Positions 49,732 through 56,632 of a stretch of 56,632 bases of DNA are shown piece by piece (within the stretch, counting starts at the first letter, position 1; every line of letters starts with the position of its first letter). Below the pieces are notes generated by a model. It ran no database searches. It was not told the DNA's origin and saw nothing but the letters and a program-made list of their open reading frames with translations. This stretch comes from Candidatus Spechtbacteria bacterium RIFCSPHIGHO2_02_FULL_43_15b (GTDB taxonomy: Bacteria; Patescibacteriota; Minisyncoccia; Spechtbacterales; HO2-43-30): NCBI GenBank assembly GCA_001819985.1, contig MHOE01000024.1:4704-61335 (forward strand), written 5' to 3'. The position numbers were made by a program, and so were the translations under genes.

Positions 49732-50253
49732 CTATTCCCAATCATACAGCAGTTCTTCCGTCTCAAATGATTTTCCGCGCCAATCCACTATGCTTTTTAC
49801 CCGCATAAATATATCTCCGTCATCATCGCTGTCATACGAAATCTCCAAATGGCGCGAAAATATCCCTCCGGAGCTATGCTTATAATTTGAACCGTCCCAG
49901 GGCAATTCCCAATCGTCCGGATCGGAATTTTCCGATATTGAAGAGCTGTCAAAATTTACGGTTGCCAATATCGGGCAATTGGATGTGTCGAGCGGCGAGG
50001 TAGAACATCCTGATTTATCAAGTCCCTCGTTCCAATCCTTGTCCTGTATCCAGTTTGTATTCCGTATATTGTGCGTCACTTCTATGCCCTCTTGAGCCAA
50101 TCCTGACGCGATCAACTGCTGTTGTATTTGCGTACCCGAAATAACCAAACGATTTATGAGCGCCAGCATTCCGGAAATGCCCACGGCCAAAACAAAAACC
50201 GCTATCGAAAGTTCTATTAAAGTAAATCCTTTGTTGAACTTGGCTTTAAGCAT
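49732..50253 (-). CDS. Minor pilin (PilV-like)
   Basis: KGFTLIELSIAVFVLAVGISGMLALI. Confidence 0.85.
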   Translation of the reverse strand: MLKAKFNKGFTLIELSIAVFVLAVGISGMLALINRLVISGTQIQQQLIASGLAQEGIEVTHNIRNTNWIQDKDWNEGLDKSGCSTSPLDTSNCPILATVNFDSSSISENSDPDDWELPWDGSNYKHSSGGIFSRHLEISYDSDDDGDIFMRVKSIVDWRGKSFETEELLYDWE

Positions 50254-50336
50254 AAATTATTCGAGTATCCGTAAATTCGCGAGAGATCACGGGGACGCGA
50301 TACAATTCTTTAACGCAAATGCGATCTAATCCGCGG

Positions 50337-50855
50337 CTAATCAACATCCACACTACCTCCCGAAGTTATGGTAATAGACCTGCCTCCGGTTATGACAACT
50401 CTCACGCTTGTCCCGGGCGGAGGATGAAACGATATCAGGGGGTTTGGAGGCGCAAAAAGTATATTCGCGTCGTTTTTTGAGGAATTACCTATAAGAATAT
50501 CAGTTATTACTATTTCGCCCTCAAGTTCAAAACTTTTCAAATCTTCCCCGGAACTGAATTTTTTGTTTTTTGGTCCGCCGTTTACCCCGTCTCCAAAAAT
50601 CAATATCCGGCTTGGGGATTTATCCACATATACTCCGTACGCGCATGGTTTATCTGCCGGGTTTCCCGTGCAATTCAGAGCAAGGCCGCTCAAAGCCATA
50701 TTCTGCGCTTCTCTAAAAACCTGCGCTATGGTTTGCGCCGATCTTACCTCCGCGTATTGAGAAGAAGAACTCCTATAACTTGCGAGTCCTATGCTAAAAA
50801 TTATGCTCACAATGCCGATTGAAATAATCAATTCTACGATAGTAAACCCCTTCAT
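50337..50855 (-). CDS. Minor pilin (FimT/GspH-like)
   Basis: MKGFTIVELIISIGIVSIIFSIGLASYRSS. Confidence 0.82.
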   Translation of the reverse strand: MKGFTIVELIISIGIVSIIFSIGLASYRSSSSQYAEVRSAQTIAQVFREAQNMALSGLALNCTGNPADKPCAYGVYVDKSPSRILIFGDGVNGGPKNKKFSSGEDLKSFELEGEIVITDILIGNSSKNDANILFAPPNPLISFHPPPGTSVRVVITGGRSITITSGGSVDVD

Positions 50856-50885
50856 TGCGTTTTAACTCGCAGGATTTGTAGCTTT

Positions 50886-51770
50886 CTAAAAACCTAGGAG
50901 TCCAAAATACCATTTTATTATTTCATCTCCCCAAAACATCGCGGTAAATGTTCCGGTAACCAAAAATGGCCCGAATGGAATCTCGCTTTTTAATACCTTT
51001 TTACCGGTCATTAAAAGCGCTATCCCTATTATAGCACCCAACACCCACGCTCCAAATAGGCCCACAATTATAGATGGCCAACCAAGGAAAAAACCCATAA
51101 AGAACGCGAATTTCACATCTCCGAATCCAAGGCCTCGACCCTTTGTAATTAAAAAAATTGAAAGGAAAAACGCCAAAGCCCCCGCAGCGGCGAGAAAAGA
51201 ATAGAGAAGCGGTTTCAAAACCTCAAATTCAAGATTTGAAATCCCAGACAAATCCCAATTTATAAAACTCCAAAAATCGAAAAGTTTATAGCAAATAACG
51301 AGAATTATCGCGGGGTACAAAATTTTATCGGGTATGATGTAGTGTTTCAAATCATACGCGAAAATAACTATCATCATGCTCAAAACAGCCCAAAGATATA
51401 AAATATTCAAAAATTGAAAAGCTAACAGTTTAGTGAATATTGAAAATTCCAAAGCCCATCCGAAGTCCTGCCATATAGCTGGAAAATTAAAAACTACAAC
51501 CATTAAAAATAAAATTCCCCCAGCACCCTCTACAAGGGGGTATTGCATGGAAATACGGTGTTTGCACCTCCTGCATTTTCCTTTTTGTATAAGGAAACTG
51601 AAAATCGGCACAAGTTCGTACCATTCCAAAATATGCCCGCAGTGCGGGCAATGAGAACGCGCTTTAACAATCGGTTCTTTCGTGTGAAGCCGATAGATAA
51701 TCACATTCAAAAAACTGCCTATAAACGCGCCTAATATAAATATGGCCGTGTAACAAAAATATGGAAACAT
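50886..51770 (-). CDS. pilD: Prepilin peptidase
   Basis: GSFLNVIIYRLH, CPHCGHILEWYELVPIFSFL..C..C, GFGDVKFAFFMGFFLGW. Confidence 0.94.
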   Translation of the reverse strand: MFPYFCYTAIFILGAFIGSFLNVIIYRLHTKEPIVKARSHCPHCGHILEWYELVPIFSFLIQKGKCRRCKHRISMQYPLVEGAGGILFLMVVVFNFPAIWQDFGWALEFSIFTKLLAFQFLNILYLWAVLSMMIVIFAYDLKHYIIPDKILYPAIILVICYKLFDFWSFINWDLSGISNLEFEVLKPLLYSFLAAAGALAFFLSIFLITKGRGLGFGDVKFAFFMGFFLGWPSIIVGLFGAWVLGAIIGIALLMTGKKVLKSEIPFGPFLVTGTFTAMFWGDEIIKWYFGLLGF

Positions 51771-51789
51771 ATTCTTGCCTTATTCTACC

Positions 51790-51821
51790 ACAAAAGCGTC
51801 CCACGAAGAGTGGAACGCTTT
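51790..51821 (-). terminator. Hairpin terminator after the major-type pilin
   Basis: AAAAGCGTTCCAC tcttc GTGGGACGCTTTT. Confidence 0.8.
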
Positions 51822-51846
51822 TCAAATTCCATGAATCCGATCAATA

Positions 51847-52323
51847 TTACGGCTGTAAACAAAACGCTGGATCAGTGCAAACGCACCCAAATACATTGGC
51901 GGTGTCAACATCGCCTGCTAAAGCGCTGTGTGTTGTATCCTCTAGCGTAGCAACTAAAACATAGTTCTGATCATCGGCTATTGCCTGATCGTAAAAATAA
52001 TTGTTACTACCAGGATCTGCCGGCAAACCAGGCACATAAGAAGGGGTTAAATCTCCCACTAAACCAACATCAACAAAGTCCATGACGCATGTAGCATCGT
52101 CCCCATCGCCTGCCGGATACGCCCTTACATCATCGTAATATGACTCCAGTACGACCTGCATCTGCCTCATATCTCCGACTCTCTTTACATCTCTAGCTTT
52201 CTGCCTAGCGCTGTTCAAAGATACCAATACTATTGTGGCCAGAATTCCTATTATAGCTATTACGACTAATAATTCTATTAGCGTAAAACCCTTTGAATTC
52301 TTTTTTACTAATTTTTTAAACAT
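51847..52323 (-). CDS. Type IV pilin (major-type)
   Basis: KGFTLIELLVVIAIIGILATIVLVSLNSARQKARD. Confidence 0.92.
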   Translation of the reverse strand: MFKKLVKKNSKGFTLIELLVVIAIIGILATIVLVSLNSARQKARDVKRVGDMRQMQVVLESYYDDVRAYPAGDGDDATCVMDFVDVGLVGDLTPSYVPGLPADPGSNNYFYDQAIADDQNYVLVATLEDTTHSALAGDVDTANVFGCVCTDPAFCLQP

Positions 52324-52514
52324 TATTTTAAGCTCCCATGCCCCGCTTTTCTTCCGCAAAAGGAAGGTAATAAGCTAGGAATACAAGGAGCCAATTCACG
52401 ACCTTTCTAAAATTTTAACTTTTCGAGTGGTAACCCTCGAATCACTCTTTATATATAATACAACAATCAGTAAATATGTTAAATGTGGATAAACTTGGCG
52501 TACCTATGAAGCAC

Positions 52515-53723
52515 CTAAAATGTTCCCGCCATATTGTATATCGGGAGCATAACTCCCGCCACAAGCAGGCCAACCCCCAAACCCATGATGACCAGCATCA
52601 ACGGCTCAATTAAAGATGTCAAACTGTCTATCGCCACATTAACTTCTTTCTCGTAGAAATCCGATATGGTATCCAAAACCATATCCAATTTTCCCGCTTG
52701 TTCGCCCACCGCGACCATCTGGCTCACCAAAGGCGGGATTTCATCGTAAATCACTAGTCCCTCGCCAAGAGACGCGCCTCTTTTTATGCTGTCGCGCGCG
52801 CCGTGCACGATTCTTCTGAATACTTCATTTCCGGTTACATCTCCGGCTATTGTTAAGGATTTTATTATCGGTATTCCTCCTTTTATCAGGGTTCCTAAGC
52901 TTTCGGAAAATCTAAAAAGATAAACTTTTTTCAAAATCCCGCCGAATACCGGTATTTTGAGCTTAATCCTATCCAATATTTGCCTTCCCGCTTCGGTCTG
53001 CCTGTACTTCCATACAAAAAACCCAATAACGGGGAGAAGCACAATCAGAACATACCACCTTGTCCTTAAAAAATCAGACGCTCCAACTATCACCCTCGTC
53101 AAAAACGGCAGATCTTGTCCCGACTCTTCAAAGATATCCTGAAGTTGCGGAATGACAAATATCATAATCATCAGCACAACCGTCCCAAACGCGAATGTAA
53201 TAAAAGCCGGATAAATCATAGCTCCTTTTATCTTAGACGCGACCTGATATTCACGCTCGATATTATCCGCTAAATATACGAGGATCTCGTCTAATTTACC
53301 CGATACTTCTCCAGCTTTCACCATCTGTACATAAAACTCTGAAAAAATTTTTTTGTGTTTGCTTAAAGCATCGGAAAACGGCACCCCTCCCTCTACATCC
53401 GCCGCTATTTCAGAAACCTTTTCCCTAAAAACGGGGTTTCTTGTCTGGCGAGCTATAGTTCTAAGAGCCATAACCAACGGTATTTCCGAAGCGAACAGCG
53501 TTGTTAGCTGGCGACAAAAAATCACTATCTCTTTCTTCTTTACGCCCTGAAAAATCTTTATATTCCTTGAATAAATGGGGACATCCTGGCTTCTTTCAAT
53601 AAGCGTAACTATCAGCCCGTGCCGCTGAAGAATTTCGGCGGCTGACTCTTTGCTTGTCGCTTCCACTCTCCCTTCCTGTATTTCCCCTTCTTTTGTTCTT
53701 GCTTGATAATTGAAAACAGACAC
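52515..53723 (-). CDS. pilC: Type IV pilus inner-membrane platform protein PilC
   Basis: T2SSF domain, two repeats; FNYQARTKEGEIQEGRVEA; IEPLMLVIMGLGVG. Confidence 0.95.
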   Translation of the reverse strand: MSVFNYQARTKEGEIQEGRVEATSKESAAEILQRHGLIVTLIERSQDVPIYSRNIKIFQGVKKKEIVIFCRQLTTLFASEIPLVMALRTIARQTRNPVFREKVSEIAADVEGGVPFSDALSKHKKIFSEFYVQMVKAGEVSGKLDEILVYLADNIEREYQVASKIKGAMIYPAFITFAFGTVVLMIMIFVIPQLQDIFEESGQDLPFLTRVIVGASDFLRTRWYVLIVLLPVIGFFVWKYRQTEAGRQILDRIKLKIPVFGGILKKVYLFRFSESLGTLIKGGIPIIKSLTIAGDVTGNEVFRRIVHGARDSIKRGASLGEGLVIYDEIPPLVSQMVAVGEQAGKLDMVLDTISDFYEKEVNVAIDSLTSLIEPLMLVIMGLGVGLLVAGVMLPIYNMAGTF

Positions 53724-53793
53724 CTGAAATTTTGAATGCCGACCTCTGGCTTATGCCAAAAAACAAACCATCTGCCAGTTGCCGACTATTAAT

Positions 53794-54864
53794 TTATTTT
53801 CCAACCAAACTTCTCACTTCGCCCGCGTTTAGAGAATAGGTCTCTGCCGTCTCAAGAGATATGACACCGTCTTTTACCAAATTCGCCAGAGATCTGTTTA
53901 ATGTCAGCATCCCCTGATCCGAGCTTGTTTCTATGACAAGATCAATCTCATGAATTTTCTTGTCCCTTATGAGATTCCTGATTGCGGAATTCACTATCAT
54001 AATCTCGCACGCGGGCAAAAGTTCGCCTTCCATTGTAGGCACTAACCTTTGGGAAACGACACCTATGAGAGAAAGCGAAAGTTGAGATCTTATTTGATTT
54101 TGCTGTTCAGCCGGAAATGAATCTATTATACGGTGAATTGTCTGTGCGGCATTGTTTGTATGCAATGTCGCGAATACGAGATGCCCCGTCTCTGCCGCGC
54201 TTATAGCTGTCGCCATCGTCTCCGCGTCTCTCATCTCTCCCACCATCAAAACATTGGGGTCTTGCCTGAAAGATGACCTAAGGGCGCTGGAAAAACTTTT
54301 AGTATCCCTGCCCACCTCTCTCTGATCAATTATGCATCTGTCGGGGGTGAATATGTATTCTATAGGATCCTCTATTGTTATAATGTGGTCTTGCCTTGTA
54401 TGGTTTATTTCGTCTATTAGAGCCGCGAGGGTAGTTGATTTTCCCTGGCCGGAAGGCCCAACGATGACAAAAAATCCCTGCGAAGGAGTCGTGAAACGAT
54501 GCAATATGGGAGGCATACCCAATTCCTCAATCGTCCTTATTTTGGCGGGCACAAACCGCAAAGCGATAGACACGAATCCCGACTGGCAATAAACATTCAC
54601 TCTGAACCTCGCCTTATCTTTGTAGACATAAGAAAGATCTACCTCTTTATACTCCTTAAATGTCTCCCTTTGATCTTCGGTTAAAAGCGACATACCGAGA
54701 CCTTCCGCGTCTTCCTTGCTCAAAACTTCGTGCTTAACAAGCGGGGTAAGACGACCCGATACTCTCAATGTGGGCGGGCGACCGACCGATATGTGGAGAT
54801 CCGAAGCCCCCTCATCTACTACTATTTCCAAAAGCTGGCTAAGTTTTTGATTGTAATCTGGCAT
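53794..54864 (-). CDS. pilT: Twitching motility ATPase PilT
   Basis: ASDLHISVGRPPTLRVSG; GPSGQGKSTTLAALI; HIITIEDPIEY; GEMRDAETM. Confidence 0.96.
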   Translation of the reverse strand: MPDYNQKLSQLLEIVVDEGASDLHISVGRPPTLRVSGRLTPLVKHEVLSKEDAEGLGMSLLTEDQRETFKEYKEVDLSYVYKDKARFRVNVYCQSGFVSIALRFVPAKIRTIEELGMPPILHRFTTPSQGFFVIVGPSGQGKSTTLAALIDEINHTRQDHIITIEDPIEYIFTPDRCIIDQREVGRDTKSFSSALRSSFRQDPNVLMVGEMRDAETMATAISAAETGHLVFATLHTNNAAQTIHRIIDSFPAEQQNQIRSQLSLSLIGVVSQRLVPTMEGELLPACEIMIVNSAIRNLIRDKKIHEIDLVIETSSDQGMLTLNRSLANLVKDGVISLETAETYSLNAGEVRSLVGK

Positions 54865-54907
54865 AATATTGCGTTAGGTCTGGACCTTACGGGTTAAAAC
54901 CCAAAAC

Positions 54908-55282
54908 CTAAGAAGATTTATCTAGTATTTCCTTAACTTTCGCGACTACTTCCGTTGGCGTGTAATGAGCTTTTATGTAGTACGCTTCCGCTCCAAGCGA
55001 CAATCCTTTCTTGACATTTTCTTCCTCTCCCAAATTAGACAAAATAACCACCGGAATATTTTTTACTTCAGGATCGTTTTTTAGAGAACGCAAAACTTCA
55101 AAACCGTTCATGTTTGGGATTACTATATCTAGCAGAATCAGATCATATTTTTTTTCTTTTGTTTTGGATATCCCAAGTATGCTGTCCGCCGCGACTTCTA
55201 TTTCGAAATTCGCATCTCTAAATTTAGCCGCGTAAATTTCCGCCAGAAACGGATCGTCTTCGATTAGCAGTATATTCTTCAT
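54908..55282 (-). CDS. Single-domain response regulator (REC)
   Basis: ILLIEDDPFLAEIY; DLILLDIVIPNMNG; VVILSN; YYIKAHY. Confidence 0.93.
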   Translation of the reverse strand: MKNILLIEDDPFLAEIYAAKFRDANFEIEVAADSILGISKTKEKKYDLILLDIVIPNMNGFEVLRSLKNDPEVKNIPVVILSNLGEEENVKKGLSLGAEAYYIKAHYTPTEVVAKVKEILDKSS

Positions 55283-55352
55283 AAATTAAAATTTTAACAT
55301 TAATTACGATGCGACTCTATTTAAGAAACGAACTCCCAAGATTGCCAGGAAT

Positions 55353-56632
55353 CTAATTTTCCTCAACTACCCTTAGCACCTCCTCAATTGAAACCACGCC
55401 TCTTAATGCTTTTATTATTCCGTCTTGCAATAGTGTCGTCATTCCTTGCCGGTTTGCTTCACTTAATATGCTCATTTCGTTAGCTTCTTTATAAACAATC
55501 GCCTTCAATTCTTTCGTCATTGAAAACATCTCGAATATGGCTATTCTACCAATTGTACCTTTTCTCGCGCATCTCTCGCAACCTTTCCCGCTCCATAAAT
55601 CGTATTCGTCTTTCAGTTTAACATTAAAACCAGCCAGCACATCTTCCTTTATCAACGACAACTCTCTGTTTACGAGCTTTGCTATATTATCGGGGGCTTT
55701 GTAAGAAAACCTGCAAAACGAGCATAGTTTTCTCACCAATCTCTGCGCTATCGCCAATTCAAGAGAACTAGGAATCAAAAACTGGTCAACTCCCATGTCT
55801 ATCAATCTTGGTATCACTCCTATCGCGTTATTGGTATGTATTGTCGAAAATACTAAATGACCCGTGAGAGAAGCGTGCACCGCGAGCTGGGCAGTTTCAG
55901 TGTCTCGTATCTCTCCGACCATTATAATATCTGGGTCCTGCCTTAAAATATGACGAAGCCCAGAAGCGAAAGTATACCCGATCTCCTGTCTTATTTGGGA
56001 TTGATTCACTCCTTCGATCGTATACTCGATAGGATCTTCTAAACTCACGACATTGTAAGATTCCCTCTCGACGGAATTCAAAGAAACATAAAGCGTTGTC
56101 GATTTTCCCGATCCCGTAGGGCCGGAGATAAGAACCATTCCGAAAGGTTTTGTTATTGCTTGCTTTATCAAATCCGCGTTCCTTCCCCACAGGCCCAGAT
56201 CCTCGAATCCGTTTATATTAGATGACGGATCCAAAACCCTAAGCACCACTTTCTCGCCCATTCTTGTAGGAAATGTCGATACTCTGAAATCTATGGTCTT
56301 TCCGTTCATATCCGTGGCAAATCTGCCATCCTGCGGCATACGCATTTCATCTATCCTTAAATTTGAAAGCACTTTTATTCGCGAAACTATGGCGCTGTGT
56401 ATTTTTGACGGAAGGAGCAAACTCGCGTGCAATTTCCCATCGACCCTGAACCTCACCTGCGTGCGATCCGGACTTGGTTCTATATGTATATCGGACGCTT
56501 TACCTTCCACGGCATGCTTCAAAATCACAGCGACCATCTTTGTAACCGGCGCTTCTTTCACCATTTCCGGAAGAAGCCGATCTACCGCGGACATCTTTTT
56601 TTTCCCGCCTTTTGTTTCTTCTTCTTCAAATT
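55353..56632 (-). CDS. pilB: Type IV pilus assembly ATPase PilB (partial; frame open to the window edge)
   Basis: GPTGSGKSTTLYVSLN; VVSLEDPIEYTIEG; RQDPDIIMVGEIRDTETA; Cys4 C..C..C..C. In-frame sequence continues upstream of Met 56594. Confidence 0.95.
   Translation of the reverse strand, partial: FEEEETKGGKKKMSAVDRLLPEMVKEAPVTKMVAVILKHAVEGKASDIHIEPSPDRTQVRFRVDGKLHASLLLPSKIHSAIVSRIKVLSNLRIDEMRMPQDGRFATDMNGKTIDFRVSTFPTRMGEKVVLRVLDPSSNINGFEDLGLWGRNADLIKQAITKPFGMVLISGPTGSGKSTTLYVSLNSVERESYNVVSLEDPIEYTIEGVNQSQIRQEIGYTFASGLRHILRQDPDIIMVGEIRDTETAQLAVHASLTGHLVFSTIHTNNAIGVIPRLIDMGVDQFLIPSSLELAIAQRLVRKLCSFCRFSYKAPDNIAKLVNRELSLIKEDVLAGFNVKLKDEYDLWSGKGCERCARKGTIGRIAIFEMFSMTKELKAIVYKEANEMSILSEANRQGMTTLLQDGIIKALRGVVSIEEVLRVVEEN

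Noticed and set aside
48714-56632. Type IV pilus operon as a type II secretion or competence system
   Set aside because: pilT, pilB, pilC, pilD and minor pilins match ordinary CPR type IV pili; no secretin or T2SS-specific genes in the window.

Overview
The window is a dense bacterial segment with the hallmarks of a Candidate Phyla Radiation / Patescibacteria genome, probably Parcubacteria-like (inferred from reduced gene content, the 16S variant and the rpl order). It starts inside a minus-strand 16S rRNA gene that carries a ~136-nt insertion. Housekeeping genes follow: trmD, khpA, rpsP, ftsH, rnc, nusB, rpmF, rnhB, dnaE, thrS, glyA, folD, gatB, rplK-nusG-secE, gyrB, pheST, gatCA, ligA. There is also a dNTP/dTMP salvage cluster with a two-copy fused ThyX-like protein, a cluster of three tRNAs, and a type IV pilus operon running off the right end. 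The most unusual signal lies below the ORF-track cutoff. Several intergenic regions carry consensus TTGACA-N17-TATAAT-like promoters followed by very small ORFs and perfect hairpins. In five genes (four small ORFs plus folD) the stop codon sits at the apical-loop/3'-arm junction of a perfect or near-perfect hairpin. Other notable structures are a 22-bp perfect inverted repeat bracketing tRNA-Asp, a hairpin sequence shared between two variable regions of the 16S, and predicted leaderless mRNAs. All calls come from reading the sequence by eye; no search or folding program was run.
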